DNA from: Bacteroidales bacterium
GTDB taxonomy: Bacteria; Bacteroidota; Bacteroidia; Bacteroidales; P3
DNA: 64,000 nt
Direction of reading: 5' to 3'
NCBI GenBank assembly: GCA_017559135.1
Contig: JAFYSZ010000003.1
Location: forward strand, 183,751 to 247,750
In this document: in pieces, positions 1 through 9,583 of the stretch
Layout: every line of letters starts with the position of its first letter
Position numbering within the stretch: the first letter of the stretch is position 1
Program-made: the position numbers and the translations under genes
The notes under the pieces: model-generated
The model's input: only the letters and a program-made list of their open reading frames with translations
The model's database searches: none
What the model was told of the DNA's origin: nothing

Positions 1-1083
1 TCTTACAGCAGAGCCTTTTGTTGTTCTTACATCTATACCTTTGTTTTCAATAACAGCTCCTTTAACTTCGGGGTGTTTGTGTACACCATATTGAGATACT
101 ATTACGCCTTGTGAAGTCGGCCAAGGAAGTTTTCCTTTGTTTGCTTCAAAACTACTTGATAGTGCTACTTCTTCGGGTGTTGTTGCTATTGTGTAGTTTT
201 TCTTTTTGGCTGTTTCTATTGCTGCTTTGTTTGCTGCAACTTCTTTTTGATTTGCTGTCGAGGATTTGGAAGTTGCTTCCATTTGTTTTTTCTTCTTTGC
301 TGCTAATTCTTGTTGTTTTCTTACTTCCGCAGCAATCGCATTGTCAATTTGTTGTTGTAATTTCTTGACTTGTTGTTGTTTTGTTTTTAGATTTTTTGCT
401 AATTGCTTTTCTTTCTTTTGTAATTGATTGACAGTCTTTTGCTTTTCTTTCTTTTCTTTGTCTAAGGCGTTAGAATTTTTTAATTCTTGTTGGAGTAATT
501 TTTCTTGATTATTGCGTTTTAACTCCAATTCGTTGGTTCGCTTTGATAGTTCATTTGTTTTTGATTGGATTTGTGCGAGTTTATCTTTTTGTAAGTCGCC
601 AAATTGACGGAAAAATATGTATCGTTGATATGCTTCTTTATAATCTTTTGACGAAAATATAAACAACAACTTGTCTGTGTTTGTTTTGTTTTTCTGTGCA
701 TAACGAAGCATTTGTGCATAGCTTTCTTTTAATACTGCTATTTCTTTACATAATTCTCCAATTGATTGCTGAGTACTTTTGATTTCGTTATTCAGCATTC
801 CCATCTGAGAATTTATATTTTTAATTAACTTTTTTCGTTGTGCGATTTTTTTTTCTAAAACTCTTAACTCCGATGTAGACATTTTTTTTGTTTTTTTTGT
901 CTCATTTAAGATTTTATTCATCGAAGCAATCTCTTTTTCTAACTTTATTTTTTCTTTTTCTAATTTATTCCTGTCTTGGGAAAATGCGCTATTTGGATAC
1001 ATTATTACACTGACAAAGAGTATGATAACGTATTTTAATGTTTTTCTTAATATTATTGATTTATTATAGTTTCTATTTCTCAT
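1..1083 (-). CDS. EnvC-like murein hydrolase activator, M23 family (3' end cut by window)
   Basis: Reading the minus strand from the ATG at 1083 gives 361 uninterrupted codons up to base 1, so the gene continues beyond the window. Residues 1-36 form a signal peptide ending in SAFSQ. Residues about 38-270 are Lys/Glu/Gln-rich coiled coil. From about residue 317 (GKLPWPTSQG...) a peptidase M23 (LytM) domain begins, including a KGIDV segment like the metal-binding part of the family. This architecture is that of EnvC/NlpD-type periplasmic proteins, which activate amidases or cut peptidoglycan during division. It lies 59 bases downstream of rodA on the same strand, in a cell-wall cluster. Whether the M23 domain keeps all zinc ligands cannot be judged because the C-terminus is missing. 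The family call is firm; active versus degenerate peptidase is open. Confidence 0.85.
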   Translation of the reverse strand, partial: MRNRNYNKSIILRKTLKYVIILFVSVIMYPNSAFSQDRNKLEKEKIKLEKEIASMNKILNETKKTKKMSTSELRVLEKKIAQRKKLIKNINSQMGMLNNEIKSTQQSIGELCKEIAVLKESYAQMLRYAQKNKTNTDKLLFIFSSKDYKEAYQRYIFFRQFGDLQKDKLAQIQSKTNELSKRTNELELKRNNQEKLLQQELKNSNALDKEKKEKQKTVNQLQKKEKQLAKNLKTKQQQVKKLQQQIDNAIAAEVRKQQELAAKKKKQMEATSKSSTANQKEVAANKAAIETAKKKNYTIATTPEEVALSSSFEANKGKLPWPTSQGVIVSQYGVHKHPEVKGAVIENKGIDVRTTKGSAVR

Positions 1084-1093
1084 ATTTAGTCGC

Positions 1094-1101
1094 CAAAGAT
1101 A
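1094..1101 (-). promoter_or_regulatory. Bacteroidota -7 box upstream of the envC-like gene
   Basis: On the minus strand the bases read TATCTTTG, matching the Bacteroidota -7 consensus TAnnTTTG. No clear TTTG lies 19 bases upstream. The predicted transcript would start only a few bases before the ATG at 1083, so the leader would be very short. Confidence 0.5.
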
Positions 1102-1142
1102 CGAATATTTACTGAAATATAAGTAATTTATTTTGTAATATT

Positions 1143-2411
1143 CTAAATCAGCTCTTGCCGTTGGGCATCTTGTTTTATGAAAATAAAGAGTAAAAAAGTG
1201 AATGCCCATAGAGATGAGCCTCCATAACTGATAAAGGGTAGTGGTATTCCTATTACGGGTAGTAAACCTATTGTCATACCAATGTTTACAAAGAAATGAA
1301 AGAATATTATGCTTGCTACTGAGTAACCATAGACTCTTGAAAATTTGGAACGTTGCCTTTCTGCCATTTTTACAAGCTTTGCACAGAGTAGAATAAACAA
1401 AATTACAGTTAAAGAAGAGCCAACAAATCCCCATTCTTCTCCTATTGTACAAAAAATAAAGTCTGTATCTTGTTCTGGTACGAAATTGAATTTGGTTTGT
1501 GTGCCATTTAGAAATCCTTTGCCTAAAACTCCTCCTGATCCTATTGCAATTTTACTTTGATTCACATTATATCCTACTCCTTTAAAGTCTTCTTTTTTGC
1601 CAAGCAAGACTTCTATTCTGTCTTTTTGATGTTGTTCTAAGACATTCTCAAATACAAAATCTACTGCTAAGGTGAATAGAGATGAACCGATGAATATTAT
1701 TATAAATGTCCAGATATTGATTTTTCTTACTTTTTTTCTGAGGAATAAATAGGCTAATAAAATCAATGTAAAGTAAATGCCTATCAATAAATATTGATTT
1801 ACGAGTAAGGCTAAAATGAATAATAATATGCAGGCAGCACCTAAAATCAAAATATAGGAAGACATGCCTTCTCTATATAAGACAAATACAAAGGAACAAA
1901 ACACTAATGCCGAGCCTGTGTCGTTTTGTAATAATACCAAAAGCATTGGAATCATTATTACTGCGATTGCGGTTATGCGAGTTTTCCATTTTTTGAAGTC
2001 TGCCGTAACTGAAGATAAGGTTTTGGCTAATGCTAATGCTGTTGCGCCTTTTGCAAATTCGGAGGGTTGTATTCCAAAATCTCCTATGCCAAACCAAGAT
2101 TTTGCTCCTTTCGTTTCTGAACCTACAACCAAGACAGAAATCAGCATCAGTAAGAATATCCCATATATTATGAATGAAGTCTGAGAAAAAAACTTGGGAT
2201 CTAATACTAATACAAAAAGAGCTATCAATAAAGAGGCTCCTATCCAAATTAATTGCTTGCCGTATCTGCTTGAAAAGTCTAAAATTTCGCTACTTTCTCC
2301 ATCATATACGGCTGCATAAATATTTACCCAACCAAAGAAAACGAGAATCAGATAGATTAGTATTACACTCCAATCAATGTTTCGTAGTAAACTTTTATTT
2401 TTTCGGTCCAT
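1143..2411 (-). CDS. rodA: RodA, SEDS-family peptidoglycan glycosyltransferase
   Basis: A 422-residue polytopic inner-membrane protein of the SEDS (FtsW/RodA/SpoVE) family, which polymerises lipid II into glycan strands for side-wall growth together with a class B PBP. Family motifs are visible: QPSEFAK at residues 115-121, PEQDTDFIF in the large extracytoplasmic loop, and GIPLPFISYGGSSL at 388-401. About ten hydrophobic segments span the chain, and the length is normal. It starts 25 bases after the stop of mrdA on the same strand, the classical mrdA-rodA pairing, which favours RodA over FtsW. No mre genes are adjacent in this window. Confidence 0.95.
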   Translation of the reverse strand: MDRKNKSLLRNIDWSVILIYLILVFFGWVNIYAAVYDGESSEILDFSSRYGKQLIWIGASLLIALFVLVLDPKFFSQTSFIIYGIFLLMLISVLVVGSETKGAKSWFGIGDFGIQPSEFAKGATALALAKTLSSVTADFKKWKTRITAIAVIMIPMLLVLLQNDTGSALVFCSFVFVLYREGMSSYILILGAACILLFILALLVNQYLLIGIYFTLILLAYLFLRKKVRKINIWTFIIIFIGSSLFTLAVDFVFENVLEQHQKDRIEVLLGKKEDFKGVGYNVNQSKIAIGSGGVLGKGFLNGTQTKFNFVPEQDTDFIFCTIGEEWGFVGSSLTVILFILLCAKLVKMAERQRSKFSRVYGYSVASIIFFHFFVNIGMTIGLLPVIGIPLPFISYGGSSLWAFTFLLFIFIKQDAQRQELI

Positions 2412-2436
2412 TATTATTTTATTTCCGAGAAAAAAA

Positions 2437-4290
2437 TTATTTTTTCTTTGTTTTAATTTTTCTTTTCAAAGGAAGTGGCTGACAGGGATTTGTTTCAATG
2501 TAGTATTTCTCCATATCCTCTCTTTCAACTTTCCCTTTTATATGTTTTTCAATTATAAGACTTGCTATTGGTGCCGCCCAAGTTCCTCCTCCTCCTTGTG
2601 CATTTTCTATATACACGGCAACTGCAATCTGTGGTCTTTCTTTTGGAGCAAAACAAATGAATACAGAGTGGTCATCTCCTATATTTTCTGCTGTTCCTGT
2701 TTTTCCGCATACTGCAATGTCGTCTATTTTTGCTCTTCTTGCTGTTCCGCCTGCTTCATGTACTACTCCCCACATTCCTTCAACTGCAATATCCCAATAT
2801 GATGAAGCAATTAAACTATAATGTTTTTCTGAATATTTGGTGTATTTCGTTTTTTTGTTTTCATCTCCGAAATTCCTAACTATATGTGGTGTTATATACC
2901 AACCTCTGTTTGCAACCAAGGCCGCAAAGTTTGCCATCTGAAGCGGAATTACGCCAACTTCACCTTGTCCTATTGAGTTAGAGTAAATGGTGTAGAAATT
3001 CCAGCCGCCAGGGTACCATTTGTTATAAAAAGTTGTATCAGGTATATATCCTTTTCTAACACTTGGAAGATCTATATCTAAACGTGTGCCAAATCCCATT
3101 CGTTTTGCAGCCTCGGTCCATTGACTGAGCCCATATTTACTATCAATTTTTCCTGTCTTTGGGTTTGTTCTTTGCACTACCCTTTGGAATACTCTGTAAA
3201 AATAAGGATTACATGACATTTTTATGGCATCTCTTACATTACTTGCTGAAGGGTGATTGTGGCATCCTACTAAACTTTTATCGCAACCAAAGCCTGTATT
3301 AGGTGTTATTACTCCCATGTCTAATGCTATCAAGGATTGTGCAATTTTAAATATACTTCCAGGAGGATATTCCGCCATTAAAACTCTATTGAACAAAGGT
3401 TTTGAAATGTCATCTGATAATTTTTTGTAATTATCTCCTCTTACACGACCAACTAATAGGTTTGGATTGTAATATGGAGCGGAAACAAAACAAAGGATTT
3501 CTCCTGTATTTGGTTCAATTGCAACAATACAGCCGCGTTTGTTTGCCATAATTTTTTCGGCGTATTTTTGTAGTTCAATATCTATTGTACTATAAAGGTT
3601 TTCTCCTGCAATTGCCATCGTATCAAACATTCCATTTTGAAAAGAACCCTTTTCTCTATTGTGAACATCAACTAATGTAATTTTGCTTCCTTTTTTCCCT
3701 CTTAGGATTTCTTCGTATGATTTTTCTAAACCACTCATTCCAATGTAGTCTCCTTTCTTATAGTAGGGATTTTCTTCAATTGTCTTTTCGTTTACTTCGC
3801 CTATGTATCCTAAAATATGGCAAGCAACGGAGTCGGGATAGAATCTAAGTGTTCTACTTTGCGCATAAAATCCTTCGTATTTATATAGTTTTTCTTGAAG
3901 TGGTGCAAAATCTTCTTTTGATATTTGTTTTTCAAATATTGAGGGTGCATACGTTGAATATTTCTTTGCTTTTTCTATTTTTTTTATGAAATCTTTTTTC
4001 GTAATTTTCAATAGAGAGCAAAATTCATTTGTGTCAATTTCTTTTACTTGACGAGGAATTACCATTAAGTCGTAAACAGCTTCATTATACACTAATAATT
4101 TCCCGTTTCTGTCGTAAATAAGTCCACGCGATGGATATTGAGTTAAATATCTCAGTGCATTTTTATTTGCAAGACGAGTGTAAGAATCATCTGTTATTTG
4201 AAGATGTGCAAGTCTTACGATATAAATTATTCCAACAATTATAAAAATTGCCGTGATTGTTATTCTCCTTGATGAAAATGAATCTTTCAC
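2437..4290 (-). CDS. mrdA: Penicillin-binding protein 2, elongasome transpeptidase
   Basis: A 617-residue class B PBP that cross-links peptidoglycan during elongation as the partner of RodA. One N-terminal membrane anchor (about residues 9-30) is followed by the PBP dimerisation domain and the transpeptidase domain. The three catalytic motifs are intact: SIFK (S312-K315, acylated serine), SCN (359-361) and KTGT (530-533). Length and order are those of PBP2. The gene is first in a minus-strand unit with rodA and faces atpB across a 379-base divergent intergenic region with a -7 box at 4317-4324. In many Bacteroidales mreBCD precedes mrdA; here it does not. Confidence 0.95.
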   Translation of the reverse strand: MKDSFSSRRITITAIFIIVGIIYIVRLAHLQITDDSYTRLANKNALRYLTQYPSRGLIYDRNGKLLVYNEAVYDLMVIPRQVKEIDTNEFCSLLKITKKDFIKKIEKAKKYSTYAPSIFEKQISKEDFAPLQEKLYKYEGFYAQSRTLRFYPDSVACHILGYIGEVNEKTIEENPYYKKGDYIGMSGLEKSYEEILRGKKGSKITLVDVHNREKGSFQNGMFDTMAIAGENLYSTIDIELQKYAEKIMANKRGCIVAIEPNTGEILCFVSAPYYNPNLLVGRVRGDNYKKLSDDISKPLFNRVLMAEYPPGSIFKIAQSLIALDMGVITPNTGFGCDKSLVGCHNHPSASNVRDAIKMSCNPYFYRVFQRVVQRTNPKTGKIDSKYGLSQWTEAAKRMGFGTRLDIDLPSVRKGYIPDTTFYNKWYPGGWNFYTIYSNSIGQGEVGVIPLQMANFAALVANRGWYITPHIVRNFGDENKKTKYTKYSEKHYSLIASSYWDIAVEGMWGVVHEAGGTARRAKIDDIAVCGKTGTAENIGDDHSVFICFAPKERPQIAVAVYIENAQGGGGTWAAPIASLIIEKHIKGKVEREDMEKYYIETNPCQPLPLKRKIKTKKK

Positions 4291-4316
4291 TTAAAATTTT
4301 CTTTACATACAAATTG

Positions 4317-4324
4317 CAAAGTTA
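4317..4324 (-). promoter_or_regulatory. Bacteroidota -7 box for mrdA-rodA
   Basis: The minus strand reads TAACTTTG, a match to TAnnTTTG, ending 26 bases before the mrdA start at 4290. No good -33 TTTG is present at the expected spacing, so the assignment rests on the -7 box and its position. Confidence 0.5.
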
Positions 4325-4622
4325 CAGAAAAAATCTATTTGCTTAAAATACATTATTGTTTTTGTGTTTAACAAATCTTAAAAACTCTATGAATTATTAA
4401 AATATTTCATAGAAATAAAAAAATAAAACAAATAAAAAAATAAAAATTTCACAATATGGAGACAATGATAATCTATATAAATTTGTATCATAAGTATAAT
4501 GTTAGGGAAAATATTTGCACAAAAATTCCCAAAAAAGTGTGTGATTTTTTCAATATTGACATTTGTGATTAAAAAGTTTTATAGGATTTATTATTTTTTA
4601 CAATAAAAAAATGGAATAATAG

Positions 4623-4652
4623 TTGCATTACAAAAATTATTTAGTAAATTTG
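4623..4652 (+). promoter_or_regulatory. Bacteroidota promoter for atpB operon
   Basis: TTG at 4623-4625, a 19-base spacer and TAAATTTG at 4645-4652 match the primary-sigma consensus of Bacteroidota. The ATG of atpB lies 17 bases after the box. It probably drives atpB, the DUF4175-like gene, the GHKL-like gene, ybeY and mnmG as one transcript. Confidence 0.7.
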
Positions 4653-4669
4653 CCCCTCAAATTAATTAA

Positions 4670-5737
4670 ATGATGAAACGAATATTCTTATTTTTAACTT
4701 TGTTTTTCGCTACTTTTGGAAGCGTAGTTGCTAATGAAGAAACAGAAAAGTTTGATGCTGGAAAATTAATAATGGAACATTTAGGTGATGCTTACTATTG
4801 GCATATATTTACCTATGGTTCGTTAGATGTTTCAATACCGCTCCCAATTATTTTGATAAATGATGGGCAAGTAGATGTGTTTATGTCAAGTAAATTTCAT
4901 CATGGGCACTCTCCTTACAAGGGATATAAGATAGCAACCGAACAAGATGGGGAAGGATTAGAGGGTTCGATTATATGTGTTGATGAAAATGGTGTATATA
5001 CAGGTAAGACACCATTAGATTTTTCTATTACCAAGAATGTTTTCGCAATATTCATTGTTACAGGCTTGATTATATTTTTAGTATTGCGTGGTGCAAAGAT
5101 TGCAAAAAAGAGAGAAGGACAAGCTCCGAAAGGTTTGCTTACTGTTGTAGAATATTTTATTTCGTTTATCAAAAATGACATCGCATTACCTTCGATAGGA
5201 GAACACAAATACAAAAAATATTTGCCATATTTGCTTACTGCGTTTTTATTTATCTTTTTTTCAAACTTGTTAGGATTGTTCCCTTTCTTCCCAGGAGGTG
5301 CAAATATTACAGGAAATATAGCAGTAACATTGTGTTTGGCTTTATTCACTTTTGTAATTACGAATGTGAGTGGAAATAAACACTATTGGAAACATATAAT
5401 TAATATGCCGGGTGTGCCTTGGTGGTTAAAATTCCCTTTGCCTATTATGCCGGTAGTTGAAATCTTAGGATTATTTACTAAACCGTTCTCATTAACAATA
5501 CGATTGTTTGCAAATATTACTGCGGGACACGTTATGATATTGAGTTTTATTTGCATTATATTTATTTTTGGAGAAAAGAGTGTTGCATTAGGTTATGGTA
5601 CTTCAATATTGCCATTATTCTTTGCTTTATTTATGACAGCCTTAGAAGTGTTGGTAGCATTTATTCAAGCGTATGTGTTTACTCTTTTGTCGGCAATTTA
5701 CATAGGCATGGCTACTGAAGAAGATCATGCTGAATAA
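4670..5737 (+). CDS. atpB: F1Fo ATP synthase subunit a
   Basis: The 355-residue membrane subunit a carries protons between the half-channels and the c-ring. It has the N-terminal signal-like segment and about 100-residue extension seen in Bacteroidota subunit a, then the conserved core. The essential arginine is R278, in a segment reading RLFANITAGHVM. The start is the first of two adjacent ATGs, just after a good promoter. The gene is not with atpE-F-H-A-G, which lie about 20 kb downstream; its stop overlaps the next gene by 11 bases. The identification is certain; the detached position is unusual. Confidence 0.96.
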   Translation: MMKRIFLFLTLFFATFGSVVANEETEKFDAGKLIMEHLGDAYYWHIFTYGSLDVSIPLPIILINDGQVDVFMSSKFHHGHSPYKGYKIATEQDGEGLEGSIICVDENGVYTGKTPLDFSITKNVFAIFIVTGLIIFLVLRGAKIAKKREGQAPKGLLTVVEYFISFIKNDIALPSIGEHKYKKYLPYLLTAFLFIFFSNLLGLFPFFPGGANITGNIAVTLCLALFTFVITNVSGNKHYWKHIINMPGVPWWLKFPLPIMPVVEILGLFTKPFSLTIRLFANITAGHVMILSFICIIFIFGEKSVALGYGTSILPLFFALFMTALEVLVAFIQAYVFTLLSAIYIGMATEEDHAE

Positions 5738-8700
5738 TAATGATTTACTTCTAAAAAAGTTAAACGGATTTATCCGAAAGTATTATAAAAACATTCTAAT
5801 CAAGGGCGTGTTTTATTCCATAGCCCTTTTGGTCTTGTTTTTCTTATTGTTTGTTTTAATAGAGTTCGTAGGATATAATAGTATTGTTGTTAGAACAATA
5901 ATTTTCTATGTATATTCTGCATTTTCAGTCTTTTTGTTGATAAGATATGTTGTATTCCCTTTAACAAAGTTATTGAATATTGGGAAAACTATTACATACG
6001 AAGAAGCAGCTCAAATAATAGGTGCCCATTTTCCTGAGGTTTCCGATAAATTATTAAATCTTCTTCAATTAAAGCAAATGTCTTTGACAGAAGAATCGGA
6101 AATTTTATTAGCAAGTATTGATCAAAAAACAAAAGAATTATATCCTATAACATTTCACAAGGCAATAGATAAGAAAAAAACAAAGAAAATAGGTGTTGCT
6201 TCGCTTATAATAGTTATGGTTTTATTCTTAACTGCAATAATATTCCCTGATTTTTTAAAAGATAGCACATATCGTTATATAAAATATGATCAATATTTTG
6301 AGAAACCAGCACCTTTTGAATTTATTTTACTAAACTCCCCTTTGGAAATTCTTCAGCAGCAAGATGTTGTTGTAAATTTAAAAGTAAAAGGGAATGTTTT
6401 GCCAGATGTAGTCAATATAAAGGTAAATGAAAACGAGTTTCAAATGAAGAAAAATAGCAAAACAACGTTTTCATACAAGATTTCACAATTGCAAAAAAAT
6501 ACATTTATCAGTTTTAATGCTAATGGATATGCAAGTAAAAGGTATTTAATAAAAGTTAATCCAAAACCTATTATAGTAAATATTAAAGCAAGACTCATAC
6601 CTCCTACATATACAAAATTAGGGCAAACAATTCTTACATCTTTAAACGATATTTGTGTACCAAAAGGCTCAAAATTAGTCTTAGAGGGATTGGTTAGAGA
6701 CACAAAAGATATAATAATAATCAAAGAAAATAAAGAATCTATACTTATTCCAAATAAAAAAGGAGAGTTTTCTTTTTCTCAAATAATGATGAATGATGAA
6801 GAATTTGATATAAAAACACAAAATCAATTCACGAATTATTCAGATACTTTAAAGGTTCAAATAAAAGTTATAGAAGATCTTTATCCTCAAATAGCAGTTG
6901 TAGAATATAAAGATAGCATTTTCCCGGATAGAATATTATTTAAAGGTCAGATAAAAGACGATTATGGATTTGCACAACTAAAATTTTGTTTACATCAAAT
7001 AAGAGAAAGAGATACAATATTTACTTTTGATTTAATAGAGGTGAGTAAACAAGAAAATGCACAAGATTTCTATTATGACTTGCTGCAACTTACTTTAAAG
7101 CAAGGCGACAAATTGGAATATTATTTTGAAGTAAAGGATAATGATGCTATAAATGGAGGAAAAATAACAAGAAGTAATGTTTTTTCATTTGATTTGCCAA
7201 CCGAAGAAGAATTAGAACTAAAAAAAGAGAAAAATTCAGAGAATATTAAAAATACAACACAAGAAGTCTTGTCTTCAATCAAAGAGTTGAAAGATAAGAT
7301 CAATGAATTAAGTAGAAAAGTAATAAATAAACAAGACCTTTCTTGGCAGGATAAAGAAGAAATTAAAGAATTAATAAAACAACAAGAAGAGATAAAGCAA
7401 TCAATAGAAGAGATAAAGCAATCAATAGAAGAAAACAATACATTAGAAGAGAAACTTTCCGAACAGGAGGAAGAAATTTTAAACAAACAAAGGGAGTTGG
7501 AAGAATTATTTGAAAGAGTATTAGATGAGCAAATGAAGGAAATTCTTGAAGAAATCAAGAAACTTTCAGAGGAAAACATAGATAAAAACAAACTGAATGA
7601 GAGTTTGAATAACATAAAACTGAATAATGAAAATCTTTCAAAGGAATTAGACAAAAATATAGAAATTTATAAGCGATTAGAAGTGGAAAAACTGACAAAT
7701 GAATTGACGGAAAAATTAGATGAGTTGGCCCGTGAACAAAAAAGTTTGTCTGAGGAAATTAATTCAAAGAAAAAAGAAAATATTTCGCCGAAACAAAAAA
7801 ATATTTCAAAGGAATATTTGGAGCAAAAGGCAAAATTAGATAAGATAGAAAAACTATCGCAAGAAATAGATGACTATAAGCCGATTAATAGAAATAAACA
7901 ATTGGAAGAGTCAATAGAGAAAAATCAAAAAGAAGCATCGGAAAGATTAGAACAAAACAAAAATAAAAAAGCATCGGAAAGTATGAACTCTGCTGCCGAG
8001 CAAATGCAGCAGATGTCAAATGAAATAAAACAACAAAGTCAGGAAAATCAATCTAATGAATTAGGTGAAGATATTGAACAGGTAAGACAGATATTAAAGA
8101 GTTTGGTGCATATTTCAAAGGAGCAAGAAGATTTGATGAATAAGATAAAAATTACGAAAGTATCAGATCCTTCTTATCAAGAAGTTATCAAGAAACAATA
8201 TCATTTAAAGGAAAAAATGAAGCCAATATCAGATACTTTGTTTAATATGAGTAAAAGACAACCTCAAATAGGGTCAATAATAAATCAAGAGTTGAGTAAA
8301 ATAGAAAATAATATAGAACAGTCTATTGAATCTCTTTTGCAATACAATCAAGTGCACTATTCTAATTATAAAAATAATTCTGTGCTTTCTTGGCAACAAT
8401 ATGCAATGTCGTCAATGAATAATTTAGCTTTAATGTTGAGAGAAAGCTTAGAAAATATGAAGAATCAGCAACAAAATAGTAATAGTAAAAGTAATTCAAA
8501 ACAGCAGTGTAATAATCCTTCTACATCTCAACAACAGAATAAATCATCTCAACAACAAAGTTTAAAGGATTTGCAAGAGAGTTTGAATCGTGAATTAGAA
8601 CGTTTAAGGAAAGAATTAGAACAAGGGCAGCAACAAGGTAAAAAGAAAATAGGGGAAAACTCTAAATTAAACGAATCGTTAGCAAAAGCAGCTGCACAAC

Positions 8701-9107
8701 AAGAAATGATAAGAAAGCTTTTGCAAAAAGAAGCCGAGAAAATTAAGGCGGAACAAGGAAAACCTTCAAAATTACTTAACGAAATTTCCAAACAAATGGA
8801 ACAAACCGAAAAAGAAATCGTAAACAAGAAAATAAGTAGAACTACTATAAATCGTCAAGCAAAGATTTTAACTCGATTGCTTGAACATGAAAAGGCTGAA
8901 AAGAAACAAGGTAAAGACGAAAAACGAGAATCAAGGATAGGAAAAGATAAGAAAAATAGGGAAATAAAAGAATTTTTGGAATTTAAGGAATTGAAGAAAA
9001 AGGAGATAGAAATATTCAAACAAATACAACCGATGTATACTCCTTTTTATAAGGAAAAGGTGAATAAGTATTTTTATGATATTGAAAATAAAACACAAAA
9101 GAAATAA
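5727..9107 (+). CDS. Large DUF4175-like membrane protein with long coiled coil
   Basis: This 1126-residue protein overlaps the end of atpB by 11 bases. Two membrane segments lie at about residues 24-75 and a third at about 150-170. A beta-rich region follows, probably outside the membrane, to about residue 490. The rest is Glu/Lys/Gln-rich coiled coil, with a Gln/Ser-rich patch near 920-960. Size, layout and position just upstream of the GHKL-like gene, ybeY and mnmG fit the Bacteroidota DUF4175 family, whose role is not established. I see no catalytic motif. The 11-base overlap implies translational coupling with atpB, but nothing in the sequence shows a role in ATP synthesis. Confidence 0.75.
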   Translation: MLNNNDLLLKKLNGFIRKYYKNILIKGVFYSIALLVLFFLLFVLIEFVGYNSIVVRTIIFYVYSAFSVFLLIRYVVFPLTKLLNIGKTITYEEAAQIIGAHFPEVSDKLLNLLQLKQMSLTEESEILLASIDQKTKELYPITFHKAIDKKKTKKIGVASLIIVMVLFLTAIIFPDFLKDSTYRYIKYDQYFEKPAPFEFILLNSPLEILQQQDVVVNLKVKGNVLPDVVNIKVNENEFQMKKNSKTTFSYKISQLQKNTFISFNANGYASKRYLIKVNPKPIIVNIKARLIPPTYTKLGQTILTSLNDICVPKGSKLVLEGLVRDTKDIIIIKENKESILIPNKKGEFSFSQIMMNDEEFDIKTQNQFTNYSDTLKVQIKVIEDLYPQIAVVEYKDSIFPDRILFKGQIKDDYGFAQLKFCLHQIRERDTIFTFDLIEVSKQENAQDFYYDLLQLTLKQGDKLEYYFEVKDNDAINGGKITRSNVFSFDLPTEEELELKKEKNSENIKNTTQEVLSSIKELKDKINELSRKVINKQDLSWQDKEEIKELIKQQEEIKQSIEEIKQSIEENNTLEEKLSEQEEEILNKQRELEELFERVLDEQMKEILEEIKKLSEENIDKNKLNESLNNIKLNNENLSKELDKNIEIYKRLEVEKLTNELTEKLDELAREQKSLSEEINSKKKENISPKQKNISKEYLEQKAKLDKIEKLSQEIDDYKPINRNKQLEESIEKNQKEASERLEQNKNKKASESMNSAAEQMQQMSNEIKQQSQENQSNELGEDIEQVRQILKSLVHISKEQEDLMNKIKITKVSDPSYQEVIKKQYHLKEKMKPISDTLFNMSKRQPQIGSIINQELSKIENNIEQSIESLLQYNQVHYSNYKNNSVLSWQQYAMSSMNNLALMLRESLENMKNQQQNSNSKSNSKQQCNNPSTSQQQNKSSQQQSLKDLQESLNRELERLRKELEQGQQQGKKKIGENSKLNESLAKAAAQQEMIRKLLQKEAEKIKAEQGKPSKLLNEISKQMEQTEKEIVNKKISRTTINRQAKILTRLLEHEKAEKKQGKDEKRESRIGKDKKNREIKEFLEFKELKKKEIEIFKQIQPMYTPFYKEKVNKYFYDIENKTQKK
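7386..7427 (+). repeat. Exact 21-base tandem duplication inside the coiled coil
   Basis: Two identical 21-base units, 7386-7406 and 7407-7427, encode seven residues twice (EEIKQSI). The duplication stays in frame and adds exactly one heptad to the coiled coil, consistent with slippage during replication. Confidence 0.9.
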
Positions 9108-9577
9108 TGGATACAAGTAGTTATAAGAGTAAAGTTTTATTAACCCAGGTTTATAAAATAAATAATTTTGTAGAAAATATCTGTCAAGAGCATAATATAA
9201 ATTGTTATTATGGGATGATCTCAGTATCGATAGAGCAGATTATGAATATGATTATTTCGTTCTATAAAAATGATATTGAAAATAAATATGTATTGTTTTG
9301 TTTTGAACAATGTGTTGGAGGAGTAAGCTTTTCAATAGAGTCTAATGATGAAATATTTTCAGGAATTGTTTTTGATAAGAATCAAGAATTAGACTTAGAT
9401 ACAGATATTGAAGTTTTCTTGGTTTCTAAGTTGAGTGATCAGGTTTTGGTAAGTGAAGAAGGAAAAAGAATAGAAGTTTTGTTTTTCGTAAATGGAATAG
9501 AGCCTGAACTACTTGTGCATAGACAAGAAAAAATTAAAGAGTTTAACTCTAATAGAATGCATCAAAATATAAATTAA
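9107..9577 (+). CDS. Degenerate GHKL-type ATPase-like small protein
   Basis: A 156-residue soluble protein that starts on the last base of the preceding stop codon. In Bacteroidota a small protein annotated as ATP-binding (histidine-kinase or anti-sigma-like fold) often sits between the DUF4175 gene and ybeY. Its position and C-terminal pattern (FLVSKLSDQV then a hydrophobic strand) fit that family. The expected N-box (E..N) reads IEQIMNMIIS at about residues 43-52, and I see no glycine-rich G1 box, so nucleotide binding is doubtful here. No signal peptide or membrane segment. The family call comes mainly from synteny and is moderate. Confidence 0.5.
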   Translation: MDTSSYKSKVLLTQVYKINNFVENICQEHNINCYYGMISVSIEQIMNMIISFYKNDIENKYVLFCFEQCVGGVSFSIESNDEIFSGIVFDKNQELDLDTDIEVFLVSKLSDQVLVSEEGKRIEVLFFVNGIEPELLVHRQEKIKEFNSNRMHQNIN

Positions 9578-9583
9578 AGATTT

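Larger units (their letters stand above)
4291..4669. other. Divergent intergenic region between mrdA and atpB
   Basis: This 379-base, very AT-rich stretch holds no coding frame I can support. It carries a promoter at each end: one on the minus strand for mrdA and one on the plus strand for atpB. The centre (about 4370-4620) is low-complexity A/T sequence with no convincing hairpin, riboswitch or repeat visible. Confidence 0.6.

Noticed and set aside
111..368. Plus-strand open frame, 85 codons, Leu/Phe-rich
   Set aside because: It is the antisense shadow of the EnvC-like coiled coil, which reads continuously on the minus strand from 1083 to 1. Hydrophobic antisense of Lys/Glu/Gln codons is expected.
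7121..7654. Minus-strand open frame, 177 codons, Ser/Phe/Leu-rich
   Set aside because: Antisense to the coiled-coil part of the DUF4175-like gene. Composition is that of a mirrored Glu/Lys-rich frame, and no promoter or start context is visible.
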